NCBI RefSeq assembly: GCF_002813775.1
Contig: NZ_CP020370.1
Coordinates: 3,745,501 to 3,809,500, forward strand
Direction: 5' to 3'
DNA from: Candidatus Thiodictyon syntrophicum
Lineage (GTDB): Bacteria > Pseudomonadota > Gammaproteobacteria > Chromatiales > Chromatiaceae
Length of the DNA: 64,000 bases
Numbering within the stretch: position 1 is the stretch's first letter; each line of letters starts with the position of its first letter. Positions 55,215-64,000 of the stretch are shown here, in pieces. The notes under the pieces are model-generated. The model was not told where the DNA came from and did no database searches. It saw nothing but the letters and a program-made list of their open reading frames with translations. Position numbers and translations under genes: made by a program.

Positions 55215-58034
55215 TCAGGGCCTGGTCTGGAGCCGCGTCAGCAGGGCCGCCGCGGCGTCACGCTCGGGGAAGTCCTCCCCGGCCAATGCCTTGAGCAGGC
55301 CCTGGGCGCGCTCCCGGGCCCCGGTGGCGGCCAGGGCCGCGGCCAGGTGATAGGCGAGGCCCGGATCGGTGCTGCCGCTGGCCGCCGCCCGCTCCAGTAT
55401 CGGCAAGGCGCGCGCCGGCTCCTTCAGGGCGAGCAGCACGGCCCCCAGGGTATCGGACACGTCCGCCCGGTCCGGGAACGCGGCATAGGCCGCCTCGGCC
55501 AGGGGCAAGGCGGCCTTGGGGTCCGTGGGCAGCAGCAGCATGGCGAGGTTGTTCTGGGCCAGCGGGTTTTTTGGCTGGTCCTTGAGGATGGTCCGGTATT
55601 GCTCGATCGCGGCCGCGGTATCGCCCTGGCCGAGCGCGACCTGGGCCAGCACGGCGCGGGTCTCCAGATCACGCGGGTGGGCGGCGATCCATTCGTCGGC
55701 CGAGGCGCGCGCCGCCGCCGCCTCGCCGGCACCGTACAGGGCCTGGATCAGGGCGCGCCGATAGACAGGGTCGGCGGGCGCCTGCGCGGCCGCGGCCCGC
55801 GCAAACTCCAGCACCGCCTGTCGATCCCCCCGCGCGGCGGCCAGCCGGGCCTGTTCGAGGGCGAGCGCGGGCGCCTGGGGGGCGACCTTGGTAAGGCGTG
55901 AGGCGAGCGACGTGCGCGCCGCGTCGTGCGGCTGGCCGGCAAAGGCGGCGCGGATGGCCTGTGCGCTCAGGGGATGCGCCGGGTCGAGGGACAGGGCCTG
56001 GGAGAGGGCCTCGGCCATGGCGTCCGGCGCATCGGGTCCGCCCCGCACGCCCCTGGCCAGGACCATCAGATAGAGCGGCTCGGCGGACTTCGGCAACAGT
56101 GTCGTCAGTTGTGCGAAGGTCTCCAGGGCCGCTGCGGGCCGCTGGGCGGCCAGTTCCACGAGTCCGCGGGCGCGCAGCAGCGGGGCGCCCGCCGCCTGAT
56201 CCTCCGGCGCCGCGGCCAGGACGGCCAGGGCCTCGGCGGGGTCCTGGCGCTCGACCAGCAGGCGGATCAGGGCCAGGCGCAGTTGCAGGTCTTGGGGTGC
56301 GGCGGCCAGCCCCTGACGCAGCCGCGTGGTGGCGGCCTCGGGTTTGCCGTCCTGGACGTCCAGGGCCGCCAGGAGGACCAGGGCGGTGCTCTCCGTGGCG
56401 TTGGCGCGCAGCAGGGTCTCCAGGGGCGCGCGGGCGGCCTTGAGGTCCCCGGCCTGCAGCGCGAGCCGGGCCAGGGTCAGGGCCGCGCCGGCGGCACTTG
56501 GGTCATCGGCCAGGGCGCGCTCGGCGGCGGCGCGGGCCCCCGGGAGATCGCCGGTGGCGGCCAGTGCGTTCGCCAGGAGTGTCTGGACCCGGGCGTCGCG
56601 CGGCTGGGCCTGCGCCAGGGCCTGGGCCCGGGTCAGGGCCGCCGCGCCCGCGCCCTCCAGCAGATCCAACTGCGCCAGGGTCAGCCCCGCCTCCAGGTTC
56701 CCGGGGGCGGCCGCCAGCAGCCGTTCCAGTTGCGCCCGCGCGCCGGCCCGGTCCCCGCCGCCGGCCAGGTCACGGGCCAGGGTCAGCGCGGCGGCGGGCT
56801 GCTCCGGCGTCTGCTGCGCCAGTTGCGCCAGCACCTCCCCGGCCTCCGCCTGGCGGCCCTGGGCGACCAGTGCGCGGTAGATGAGCTGGTCCAGCGCGGG
56901 CGGGTGCGCCGTCGCGGTGAACGGCAGCAGGGCCTCCTCCGCCTCCCGCGCCCGGCCCTGCGCGAGCAGGATCTCGGCCTGGAGTATGGCGACCTCGGCG
57001 GTCGTCTCCTTGGCTTCCAGCAGGGGTCTCAGGTGGCGCAGGGCCTCCGCGTGGCGCCCGGTCTGGGCCAGGGCCAGGCTCGCGAGATAGATCCCCTGCG
57101 GATTGCTGGGGGCGGATTTCAGGAATGCCTCCAGGTGGGGAACGGCCGCCTGCGGGTCACCGCGGCGCAGGGCGAGCATCCCCTCCGCCAGGTCCAGCCC
57201 CAGGAAATCGGGGACTTGCGCGCGCGCCTCGCGCAGATCGGCGGCGGCTCCCGGGAACGCGTTCAGATCGATGCGCACCATGGCGCGCTTGTAGTACAGG
57301 GTCCCGGGGTTGGGCCGGTGCGTGATCGCCTGACCGAACGCCTCTTCGGCGGTCTCGCGCTCCCCGGCGAGAAAGGCGAGATCCCCTTTCAATTCGAGGC
57401 CCTTGGGGTCCGTGGGGGTCGCCGCCAGGGCTTGCTCCACCAGGGCCGCGGCCCCCGCCCGGTCCTTGTCCGTCAGGGCGAGCCGCGCGAGGCCATAGAG
57501 GGCGCGGGTGTTCTCCGGGTCCAGGGTCCGGGCCTCGGCGAGCCGCACCCGGGCGGCCTTGAGCTCGCCCAGATTCAGGTGCGCCTCGCCCACCAGGGCG
57601 CTCAATTCGGCCCGCGGTCGCGTGTCCTTCCCCTTTGCCGCCCCCGGATCGATGGACCCGATCAGGCGCAGGAACTGACCTTGCAGGAGCAGGGCCTGCC
57701 CCAGGTCCGCCAGGTCCGCGGGCGCAAGCACCGGTGCGGCCCCCGCGGCGGCACCGGGACCGCGCAGGGGCTCGAGGGCCTGCTCCGCCGCGGGCCCTTG
57801 GCCCAGGTCCAGGTAGGTGCGCACCAGCAGGCGCCGCGCCCCCTGGTCCCCGGGTTCTTCCCGGAGTCGCCCCTGGAGCAGGTCCAGGGCCCGGGGGTGT
57901 TCCCGCCGCTCCAAGGCCGCACGCGCCGCGGTAACGGCGGGGGCCTCCTCCGGCGGGGGCGCGTCGGCGGCCCCGGCCGGGGTCAGCAGGTTCAATGCCA
58001 GGACGAGGGCGGCGTAGGCGGCGGGGCGGCGCAT
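55215..58034 (-). CDS. Large TPR-repeat exported protein (PEP-CTERM system PrsT-like)
   Basis: The 939-residue protein has a signal peptide (AAYAALVLALNLLTPAGAAD) and then about 20 or more tetratricopeptide repeats over nearly its whole length, recognisable by recurring A-L-x-L-x-P and Y-x-L-A-x-x-A. The size and architecture match TPR lipoproteins found with exosortase/PEP-CTERM loci (PrsT). It lacks an obvious lipobox Cys after the leader, so it may be soluble or held differently. It lies 460 bp from the sigma-54 driven exported protein gene, on the same strand. It probably scaffolds export or polysaccharide assembly. Confidence 0.7.
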   Translation of the reverse strand: MRRPAAYAALVLALNLLTPAGAADAPPPEEAPAVTAARAALERREHPRALDLLQGRLREEPGDQGARRLLVRTYLDLGQGPAAEQALEPLRGPGAAAGAAPVLAPADLADLGQALLLQGQFLRLIGSIDPGAAKGKDTRPRAELSALVGEAHLNLGELKAARVRLAEARTLDPENTRALYGLARLALTDKDRAGAAALVEQALAATPTDPKGLELKGDLAFLAGERETAEEAFGQAITHRPNPGTLYYKRAMVRIDLNAFPGAAADLREARAQVPDFLGLDLAEGMLALRRGDPQAAVPHLEAFLKSAPSNPQGIYLASLALAQTGRHAEALRHLRPLLEAKETTAEVAILQAEILLAQGRAREAEEALLPFTATAHPPALDQLIYRALVAQGRQAEAGEVLAQLAQQTPEQPAAALTLARDLAGGGDRAGARAQLERLLAAAPGNLEAGLTLAQLDLLEGAGAAALTRAQALAQAQPRDARVQTLLANALAATGDLPGARAAAERALADDPSAAGAALTLARLALQAGDLKAARAPLETLLRANATESTALVLLAALDVQDGKPEAATTRLRQGLAAAPQDLQLRLALIRLLVERQDPAEALAVLAAAPEDQAAGAPLLRARGLVELAAQRPAAALETFAQLTTLLPKSAEPLYLMVLARGVRGGPDAPDAMAEALSQALSLDPAHPLSAQAIRAAFAGQPHDAARTSLASRLTKVAPQAPALALEQARLAAARGDRQAVLEFARAAAAQAPADPVYRRALIQALYGAGEAAAARASADEWIAAHPRDLETRAVLAQVALGQGDTAAAIEQYRTILKDQPKNPLAQNNLAMLLLPTDPKAALPLAEAAYAAFPDRADVSDTLGAVLLALKEPARALPILERAAASGSTDPGLAYHLAAALAATGARERAQGLLKALAGEDFPERDAAAALLTRLQTRP

Positions 58035-58161
58035 GGAATGGCTCCGGTGGTGGCTGGGCTAAGGTGTCGGGGGAGGACCGGGGGGAGCGCCGTGCGCGAC
58101 GGTGCCGCGGCCGGCAAAGGGATCTGATGATAGCCGCGCGCGGCGGCGCGGTGGGAGTGGG

Positions 58162-58223
58162 TCGTTGTCGTTGTCGTTGTCGTAATCGTGGTCGGATTAT
58201 TCGATTACGACAACGACAACGAC
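58162..58223. repeat. (GTTGTC)n-armed intergenic element, copy 3 (short form)
   Basis: An arm of four units ending CGTAATCG (58162-58188) is separated by about 12 bases from a near-perfect complementary arm (58202-58223). The interior of copies 1 and 2 is missing, leaving a tight hairpin between the TPR gene and lgt. Confidence 0.82.
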
Positions 58224-58308
58224 GCCCGGTCCGTAGGAACGTCCGGTCGCTGTCGCTGCAGGGTACGCATCGCGGCAGGCGCGGGCGTCCGTGCTACCAT
58301 TTGCCCCT

Positions 58309-59130
58309 ATGCTGACCTATCCCGACCTCGACCCCATCGCCGTTGCCATCGGACCACTGCGGGTCCACTGGTACGGGCTCATGTATCTCGCCGGTTTCGC
58401 CTGCTCCTGGGGACTGGGGCGCTGGCGCGCCGCGCGCCCGGGCTCGGGCTGGACGGCCGACATGGTGGACGACCTGATCTTTTACTGCATCATCGGCGTC
58501 ATCGCCGGCGGCCGGCTGGGCTACATGCTCTTCTACGGGTTCGACCAGATCCTGGCCAATCCGCTGAACCTGTTCAAGGTCTGGGAGGGGGGCATGTCCT
58601 TCCACGGGGGCCTGATCGGGGTCATCGCGGCGATGGCCCTGTTCGCGCGCCGGCAGGGGCTGCACTTCTTCCAGGTGGCCGACTTCATAGTCCCGCTGGT
58701 TCCCACGGGGCTGCTGTTCGGGCGCATCGGCAACTTCATCAACGGGGAGCTCTGGGGGCACCGCACGGACCTGCCCTGGGGGGTGCAACTGCCCTGTGCC
58801 GTGTTCCCGGGTCAGTGCGCGGACCAGGGCCCGGACGCACTCCTGAGCCCGGCGGTGCACCCGTCCCAGCTCTACGAGGCGGGGCTGGAGGGCTTGGTCC
58901 TGTTCCTGATCCTGTGGACCTACTCCAGCCGCCCGCGGCCGATGATGGCGGTATCCGGGCTCTTCCTGCTGTTGTATGGGTGTTTTCGGTTCCTGATCGA
59001 GTTTGTCCGCACCCCGGACGCCCAGTTGGGCTATCTCGCCTTTGGGTGGCTCACGATGGGGCAGATCCTCTCCATCCCCATGATCGCGTTCGGCGGCCTG
59101 TTTCTGGTTATCGCTTACCGCCGCCGTTAA
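58309..59130 (+). CDS. lgt: Prolipoprotein diacylglyceryl transferase Lgt
   Basis: The 273-residue inner-membrane enzyme transfers diacylglyceryl from phosphatidylglycerol to the lipobox Cys of prolipoproteins. [23 protein letters not shown] and the signature [13 protein letters not shown] are present, as is [14 protein letters not shown]. Seven helices fit the family. The start [15 protein letters not shown] at 58309 gives the normal length. It ends against a strong bidirectional terminator. Confidence 0.97.
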   Translation: MLTYPDLDPIAVAIGPLRVHWYGLMYLAGFACSWGLGRWRAARPGSGWTADMVDDLIFYCIIGVIAGGRLGYMLFYGFDQILANPLNLFKVWEGGMSFHGGLIGVIAAMALFARRQGLHFFQVADFIVPLVPTGLLFGRIGNFINGELWGHRTDLPWGVQLPCAVFPGQCADQGPDALLSPAVHPSQLYEAGLEGLVLFLILWTYSSRPRPMMAVSGLFLLLYGCFRFLIEFVRTPDAQLGYLAFGWLTMGQILSIPMIAFGGLFLVIAYRRR

Positions 59131-59197
59131 AGGAGCAGGGGCGTCCCGCCCCGGTAACCAAAGAACTCGGGGCGGGACGCCCCGGCTCCTTTTTTTA
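59131..59197. terminator. Bidirectional rho-independent terminator between lgt and the facing gene
   Basis: AGGAGC-GGGGCGTCCCGCCC pairs with GGGCGGGACGCCCC-GCTCCT around a 15-base loop and is followed by TTTTTTT on the plus strand. It begins one base after the lgt stop. The T-run includes the stop codon of the convergent gene at 59195. Confidence 0.92.
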
Positions 59198-59530
59198 CCA
59201 GGGGCGGTAGACCATCCCCGGGATCAGTTGCGAATCGAACAGCGCGGGCATCTTGGCGACGAAGGCGCGCAGTTGCTCCAGGTTCATGTAGGTCCCGTAG
59301 GAGGCCTTGGCCGCCTCCACCGGCAGTTCGACCCAGTAGCGGTCGGCCTCGCGTTCGCACAGGATCTGGAGCGTGTGCTCCGCCGGGTCCATGATCCCGA
59401 GGAAGTCGTCCTCCGACTGGAGGCGCGGCAGCAACTGTTCGCAGATCGTGCGCGCGCTCATCTCCACGGCACTGGCCGAGGAGATGGACTCACCGAAGCG
59501 GGAGAAGAGGTAGTAGACGCGATAGTGCAT
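59195..59530 (-). CDS. Conserved hypothetical protein of 111 residues
   Basis: The product starts MHYRVYYLFSRFGESISSAS at 59530; the frame upstream runs into ffh. It has no signal peptide or membrane helix and looks like a compact alpha/beta protein (LQILCEREADRYWVELPVEA; FVAKMPALFDSQLIPGMVYR). It follows ffh by about 10 bp on the same strand and so is probably co-transcribed with it. I do not recognise the family. Confidence 0.7.
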   Translation of the reverse strand: MHYRVYYLFSRFGESISSASAVEMSARTICEQLLPRLQSEDDFLGIMDPAEHTLQILCEREADRYWVELPVEAAKASYGTYMNLEQLRAFVAKMPALFDSQLIPGMVYRPW

Positions 59531-59540
59531 GATCGGCGCC

Positions 59541-60941
59541 CTAGAGTCCGAACCCACCCGGGGGCATACCACCACCCGGGAAGCCGCCGGGGAAGCCCCC
59601 GGGCATCCGCGAGCCCAGGGCCCGCATCATCTTCGCCATGCCGCCGCCCTTCATTTTTTTCATGACCTTCTGCATCTGGGTGAATTGTTTGAGCAGCTTG
59701 TTCACGTCCTGCACCTGGGTCCCCGAGCCCAAGGCGATGCGCCGTCGGCGCGACCCCTTGATGATGGCGGGGAACTGCCGCTCCTGGCGCGTCATGGAGT
59801 CGATGATCGCGGCCAGCTTGCCCATCTCCTTGTCGTTGACCTGACTCTTCATGTGCTCGGGCACCTGGCTCATGCCCGGGAGCTTGTCCATCAGGCTCGC
59901 CATGCCGCCCATCTTGGTCATCTGGACCAACTGCTCCCGGAAGTCCGCCAGATCGAAGTCCTTGCCCTTCTTGAGCTTCTTGACCAGGCGCTCGGCCTGC
60001 TCGCGGTCGACCTTGGACTGGACCTCCTCCACCAGGGAGAGCACGTCGCCCATCCCCAGGATGCGCGAGGCGACCCGCTCCGGGTGGAAGGGCTCCAGGG
60101 CCGTGACCTTCTCACCGGTACCCAAGAATTTGATCGGCTTGCCGGTGATCTGACGGATCGACAGGGCGGCCCCGCCGCGGGCGTCGCCGTCGGTCTTGGT
60201 GAGGATGATGCCGGTCAGCGGCAGGGCCTCGTCGAAGGCGCGGGCGGTGTTGGCCGCGTCCTGGCCGGTCATGGCGTCGACCACGAACAGGGTCTCGACC
60301 GGGCGGATGGCGGCGTGGATGGCCTTGATCTCATCCATCATGGCCGCGTCCACGTGCAGTCGGCCGGCGGTATCCACGATCAGCACGTCCTTGAACTGCT
60401 TGCGCGCGGTGTCGAGCGCGTTGCGGGCGATGTCGACCGGGTTCTGGTCGCTGCTGCTCGGGATGAACCCGGCGCCCACCTCCGCCGCCACGGTGCGCAA
60501 CTGCTCGATGGCAGCCGGACGGTAGACGTCGCAGCTCACCACCAGCACCGTCTTCTTCTGCTTCTCCTGGAGCCAACGGGCGAGCTTCGCCACGCTGGTG
60601 GTCTTGCCCGAGCCCTGGAGCCCCGCCATCAACACCACCGCGGGGGGTTGGGCCGAGAGGTCCAGGCGCTCATTGGCCGCCCCCATCAGGGCCACCAGTT
60701 CGTCGTTGACGATCTTGATCAGCACCTGGCCGGGTGTGAGGCTCTTCATCACCTCCTCGCCCAGGGCCTTCTCGCGCACCTGGTCGACGAAGGCCCGCAC
60801 CACCGGCAGGGCCACGTCCGCCTCCAGCAGCGCCATGCGCACCTCGCGCATCGTGTCCTTGATGTTGTCCTCGGTCAGGCGTCCCTGACCACGCAGGTCT
60901 TTGAGGACGCGCCCGAAACGCTCCTGGAGATTCTCAAACAT
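59541..60941 (-). CDS. ffh: Signal recognition particle protein Ffh
   Basis: The 466-residue SRP GTPase starts MFENLQERFGRVLKDLRGQG at 60941; the preceding in-frame codons are not coding. The N domain is followed by the G domain (GLQGSGKTTSVAKLA; DTAGR; TKTDGDARGG) and a methionine-rich M domain (MTKMGGMASLMDKLPGMSQV; MQKVMKKMKGGGMAKMMRAL) ending in a Gly/Pro/Met tail. It binds signal sequences and 4.5S RNA, encoded at 21973-22087. It is divergent from the cytochrome assembly gene, a usual gammaproteobacterial arrangement. Confidence 0.97.
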   Translation of the reverse strand: MFENLQERFGRVLKDLRGQGRLTEDNIKDTMREVRMALLEADVALPVVRAFVDQVREKALGEEVMKSLTPGQVLIKIVNDELVALMGAANERLDLSAQPPAVVLMAGLQGSGKTTSVAKLARWLQEKQKKTVLVVSCDVYRPAAIEQLRTVAAEVGAGFIPSSSDQNPVDIARNALDTARKQFKDVLIVDTAGRLHVDAAMMDEIKAIHAAIRPVETLFVVDAMTGQDAANTARAFDEALPLTGIILTKTDGDARGGAALSIRQITGKPIKFLGTGEKVTALEPFHPERVASRILGMGDVLSLVEEVQSKVDREQAERLVKKLKKGKDFDLADFREQLVQMTKMGGMASLMDKLPGMSQVPEHMKSQVNDKEMGKLAAIIDSMTRQERQFPAIIKGSRRRRIALGSGTQVQDVNKLLKQFTQMQKVMKKMKGGGMAKMMRALGSRMPGGFPGGFPGGGMPPGGFGL

Positions 60942-61113
60942 ACTTGCCCCCTGATGATCGCCCCGGTGATCGCCGCCCGGCACGCGGGCCGCACCCGCCC
61001 TGCGGCGACCGCCACCCGCGGCCCGGCCGGCGGCCCGGCCCGGCACCGAATCCGTGAGTATAACGCCGCCGCGGCGTTTTCCCGATCGGCCGTTTATGAG
61101 ATTATGCCTGACT

Positions 61114-61932
61114 ATGAAACACACCCTGCTCGCCGTCGCCGCCATCCTCTTCTACCTGTCCGCCACCGGCGCGATCGGGTTGCGCCTGTTCCGCCGGGGG
61201 GAGTCCTGGGCGCCGAACCGGGATCTGGGGCTCTCGCTCGGTTTTGCCGGGCTGATCCTGCACACCTGGCTCCTGTGGGACAGCATTTTCAGCCACACCG
61301 GCCTGAACCTGGCCTTTTTCAACGCCCTGGCGCTGACCTCCTGGACCGTGATCACCCTGCTGCTAGTCTCCAGCCTGACCAAGCCGGTGGAGAACCTGGG
61401 CCTGATCCTGCTCCCGGTGGCCGCCCTCACCGTGGGGCTGGAGGCGCGCTTCGGTGAGATCGCCTTCATGAGCCCGGCGGCCGGCTGGCCGCTCAAGGTC
61501 CATGTCCTGCTGTCCATGCTCGCCTACAGCCTGCTCACCCTGGGCGCGGTCCAGGCCGTGCTGCTGGCGATCCAGGACCACCACCTGCGCAGCCGCCAGC
61601 CGGGCGGGTTCGTCCGGGGTCTGCCGCCGCTCCAGACCATGGAGAGCCTCCTGTTCGAGATGATCGCGGCCGGCTTCGTGCTGCTGACCCTGGCCCTGGC
61701 CTCCGGATTCGCCTTCTTCGAGGACATGTTCGCCCAGCACCTGGTGCACAAGACCGTGCTGTCGGTGCTCGCCTGGTTGGTCTTCGGCGGTCTCCTGCTC
61801 GGGCGCTTCCGCTACGGCTGGCGCGGCCGGACCGCCATCATCTGGACCCTGAGCGGTTTTGTGATCCTGATCCTCGCCTACTTCGGCAGCAAGGCGGTGC
61901 TGGAACTCATGCTGCACCGCACCGCGGGCTGA
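61114..61932 (+). CDS. CcsA/YpjD-type cytochrome c assembly family membrane protein
   Basis: The 272-residue protein starts MKHTLLAVAAILFYLSATGA and has about eight transmembrane helices. VHVLLSMLAYSLLTLGAVQA and HLVHKTVLSVLAWLVFGGLL carry the conserved His residues of the CcsA/CcmC-like heme-handling fold. The gene next to ffh in gammaproteobacteria is usually this YpjD-type protein; its relatives have been tied to heme or to metal-ion transport. The exact function is unsettled. Confidence 0.88.
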   Translation: MKHTLLAVAAILFYLSATGAIGLRLFRRGESWAPNRDLGLSLGFAGLILHTWLLWDSIFSHTGLNLAFFNALALTSWTVITLLLVSSLTKPVENLGLILLPVAALTVGLEARFGEIAFMSPAAGWPLKVHVLLSMLAYSLLTLGAVQAVLLAIQDHHLRSRQPGGFVRGLPPLQTMESLLFEMIAAGFVLLTLALASGFAFFEDMFAQHLVHKTVLSVLAWLVFGGLLLGRFRYGWRGRTAIIWTLSGFVILILAYFGSKAVLELMLHRTAG

Positions 61933-62054
61933 AACCCACTGTGGGGCTTGCCTGGAACCCGGTAAATAGTGCAAAATTCGCGTTCCGCTGACGGGGCTCA
62001 ACACCGCGTCGGCAGGACCCCCGCTCAACCGGGGTCCCATCCGGGCATCGTTCC

Positions 62055-62130
<76 letters not shown>

Positions 62131-62138
62131 ATCAATGA

Positions 62139-62168
62139 ACCCCAACCGATTTTGGTTGGGGTTTTTTT
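62139..62168 (+). terminator. Rho-independent terminator after tRNA-Ala
   Basis: ACCCCAACC pairs with GGTTGGGGT around GATTTT and is followed by a run of seven or so T residues. Confidence 0.9.
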
Positions 62169-62184
62169 GTGCTCGATGTGAGCC

Positions 62185-62568
62185 ATGATCGGCAAACGTG
62201 ACCAACTCATCCAGCACATTGCGGCGAGCCCGTCGCCGGTGAGAACGACCGACGCCGCTCTTGCAGTTGGTTTGCCCCCCTCCCCCGAGACCTTTGCCGC
62301 CTTGGACCTGTTGCTCGCCCTGTCACCGGAAGTGAGCGCATTCTCGGATGGCTGGGTGGCATCTGCGGACACCAGTGACCGGCGCATCCTCGGCGCACTG
62401 CGGGCCTATGCTCAAGCCCACCCTGAAAGGCAGATTTTCCGCGTTGCCGCGGCACTCGGGCACCTGTCGGCGCAGGACCAGATGACCGAGCAACAGCTCC
62501 GCGAATTGTTGTCCCGGACCAGTGAGTTCCAGCTCCTGGCGAACGCAATGATCAAACGAGGATCCTAG
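62185..62568 (+). CDS. Hypothetical protein, first gene of a broken pair
   Basis: The 127-residue product starts [20 protein letters not shown]. It is mostly helical and soluble, with [20 protein letters not shown] in the middle. No known motif is seen. Its TAG stop overlaps by one base the GTG start of the next gene (62568), so the two are translationally coupled. It lies directly after the tRNA terminator, a place where acquired DNA often begins. Confidence 0.6.
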   Translation: MIGKRDQLIQHIAASPSPVRTTDAALAVGLPPSPETFAALDLLLALSPEVSAFSDGWVASADTSDRRILGALRAYAQAHPERQIFRVAAALGHLSAQDQMTEQQLRELLSRTSEFQLLANAMIKRGS

Positions 62569-62727
62569 TGGCAAAGAAGCTCAACGGATATGACCGCACC
62601 GCGGCCCTGCAAGCGGCCAGGAGTCACCTCTCGACGGCGCTCGGCTATGTCGATATCGGACCGATCCGGATCACCGATCAAGACTGCATCGTCGCGATGG
62701 CAAATGATAGACCGGTCATCCTGGTCT
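62568..62727 (+). pseudogene. Hypothetical gene truncated by the ISAs1-family element
   Basis: From GTG 62568 the frame reads MAKKLNGYDRTAALQAARSH and continues DIGPIRITDQDCIVAMANDR, then PVILV, where CAGGGTCCCGTCAAAG of the IS begins at 62728. The remaining codons to 62756 belong to the IS. The original C-terminus lies outside the window. Family unknown. Confidence 0.6.
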
Positions 62728-64000
62728 CAGGGTCCCGTCAAAGTCCGGGGGCTTGACGTAGCGGCGGGGGCCTCGGGCGATGCGAAGCGCGCGGGTGACG
62801 GTCGGGCGGTAGATCTGGCGAAGACGATCGCGGGGTTGGGCGAGGCGCGCGAAGGGGAAGTGCGCGGGCGCAGGCGAGCGCCAGCCTCCGCCGGAGCGGC
62901 CGTGCGTCAGCGTCAGCGGCGTCGGGTGTCAGACGCCGATGGCGGCCAGGGCCCGGCGCGGTTGGTGAGCGAAGGCGCGCAGGGCGCTGGCGATATTGGT
63001 AAAGCCGTGCAGACGAGCCAAGGCGATGGCGAAGTTGCGCAGGCTGGCCATGATGGCCGGTCCGTGGCCGACGCGCACGCGCGAGCGATCCTCGTCGAAG
63101 GTGACGTCGCGGACATAATGGGAGCGGTTCTCGATGCCCCAGTGGCCGCGGTTGAGTTGCAGGAGTCGCGGCGGGTCGGCCAACTGCGGTGGCAGGCTGG
63201 TCACGGCGAACACCGTCTCGTCGCGTTGCTTGCCCGACGTGAGTTCGGTGACGGCGCGTTCGATGCGACAGACCTGGGCGACGTGGGGGAAGTTGACGTA
63301 GTCGTTGAGGGCCGTGGAGGCCATCAAGCGGCGCTGCTCCAGGCGCCCATGGCCCTTATCGAGGGTCGTGGTGCAGAGGGGGGAAATGCGCCTCGGTCAG
63401 GGCGCTGAGGTCGGCATAGAGGGTGGGCTGATTTTCTTTGACCGTGAAAAAATAGTGGGCCTGTTTCTCCTCGACCAGGAAGCGCGCGGTCTCGCGTTGG
63501 GTATGCAGCGCATCGGCGGTGACCACCCGTCCCGTGAGGTCCAAGGGTGCGAGCAGCGGTTTGAGCTCCGGGATCTCGTTGGTCTTGGCCGGGATCTCGC
63601 GCTGCGCCACGGTCACGCCCTGATCTTGGAGGAACGCGCTGAGCAGATGCACCTGGGTGCCGTCGGGGCGCACCGCCCCGCGCAGGGCCTTACCATCGAC
63701 GGCCACGGCATCGTCGGCAGCGACGAGGCCGAGCAGCCAGTCACTCAAGGTGGCATCAATGGCGGCAACGTCGCTGGCTTGCAGGACGCGGCGCAAGGTC
63801 GGCTCGGAGGGTGGCTCGAAGCGCTCGGTGCGGGGATTGTAGCGGGCGTGTAGACGCTTGAGTTGGGCCTGGGTCAGGCGCGCTGCCCACTCGGCGAGCG
63901 CGGTATAGCCGCGGTTGCCGGCGAGTACGGCGGCGAGGCCGATGCTCAACACCGTGGCCTGGGGATGGCGTTTACCGCGCGGACGGCGCCGATCGGGCAG
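62728..64000 (-). mobile_element. ISAs1-family element, truncated by the window end
   Basis: The left end appears to be CAGGGTCCCGTCAAAGTCC at 62728, in keeping with the CAGGG ends of this family. The transposase reads leftward from beyond base 64000. About 200 bp of non-coding DNA lies between the end and the transposase stop. The right end and target duplication are outside the window. Confidence 0.8.
62929..64000 (-). pseudogene. ISAs1-family transposase, frameshifted
   Basis: The first frame (63356 to beyond 64000) includes NRGYTALAEWAARLTQAQLK, AVAVDGKALRGAVRPDGTQV, VVTADALHTQRETA and YFFTVKENQPTL, the DDE region of ISAs1 transposases. The second frame (62929 to about 63380) continues DKGHGRLEQRRLMAST and NRGHWGIENRSHYVRDVTFD. 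The two are joined by a one-base shift at a run of six G (63378-63383). The N-terminus is off the window. It is probably inactive unless the run is a programmed slip site. Confidence 0.85.

Noticed and set aside
55926-58127. A 733-residue plus-strand open frame opposite the TPR gene
   Set aside because: It mirrors the TPR repeats on the other strand; the composition is Gly/Gln/Arg-rich and no start signal or domain is seen.
59529-61457. A 642-residue plus-strand frame opposite ffh
   Set aside because: It is antisense to Ffh and runs into the CcsA-like gene in another frame; His/Leu-rich shadow.

Overview
This is a GC-rich Gammaproteobacterial chromosome segment. The gene content and order (miaA-hfq-hflX-hflK-hflC, dnaX-ybaB-recR with 4.5S RNA, minCDE, ffh beside a cytochrome c assembly gene, malate synthase G, PEP-CTERM exported proteins, membrane-tethered trehalose synthesis) and the dense insertion sequences and intergenic palindromes suggest a purple sulfur bacterium of the Chromatiaceae type. 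That assignment is an inference; no photosynthesis or 16S gene lies in the window.

Layout. 1-10.5 kb is a leftward set of secreted-protein genes: a PEP-CTERM protein, a 372-residue and a 906-residue unknown pair separated by one base, and two linear amide C-N hydrolase (choloylglycine hydrolase-like) genes. Both hydrolases are broken by different IS elements whose target duplications can be read, and removing the elements restores both frames exactly. 10.6-13.4 kb holds a response regulator and a 7TM histidine kinase. 13.4-16.4 kb is repeat-rich, with two gene remnants and a secreted von Willebrand A protein. 16.4-30.8 kb is mostly core: minCDE, a HIT protein, recR, ybaB, dnaX, ffs, glcB, a decayed ParDE-like pair, then hflC-hflK-hflX-hfq-miaA. 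31-34.3 kb is an AT-richer ABC-2 exporter, a CPBP protease and an acyltransferase remnant. 34.6-39.5 kb is an overlapping trehalose operon (sensor-OtsA, OtsB, GH15), followed by a membrane alpha/beta-hydrolase, a tail-fibre-like fragment and an SDR. 43.4-50.7 kb is an accessory patchwork: REP-like repeats, a RAYT transposase, an IS110 element, an unclassified DDE transposase, a 342-bp LprI-type duplication and a TumA antitoxin whose toxin is lost. 51-62 kb returns to chromosome functions: NhaD, a degenerate GGDEF protein, a second PEP-CTERM-like protein behind a sigma-54 promoter, a large TPR protein, lgt, ffh, a CcsA-like protein and tRNA-Ala(CGC). The window ends inside a frameshifted ISAs1-family element.

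Themes. Three copies of an undescribed-looking intergenic element with (GTTGTC)n inverted arms, and several copies of a GTCCGC palindrome, sit between genes. The most system-like novelties are the secreted hydrolase/unknown-protein cluster, the membrane-tethered OtsA, the (GTTGTC)n element, and the RAYT/LprI/TumE rearrangement. I saw no CRISPR array.
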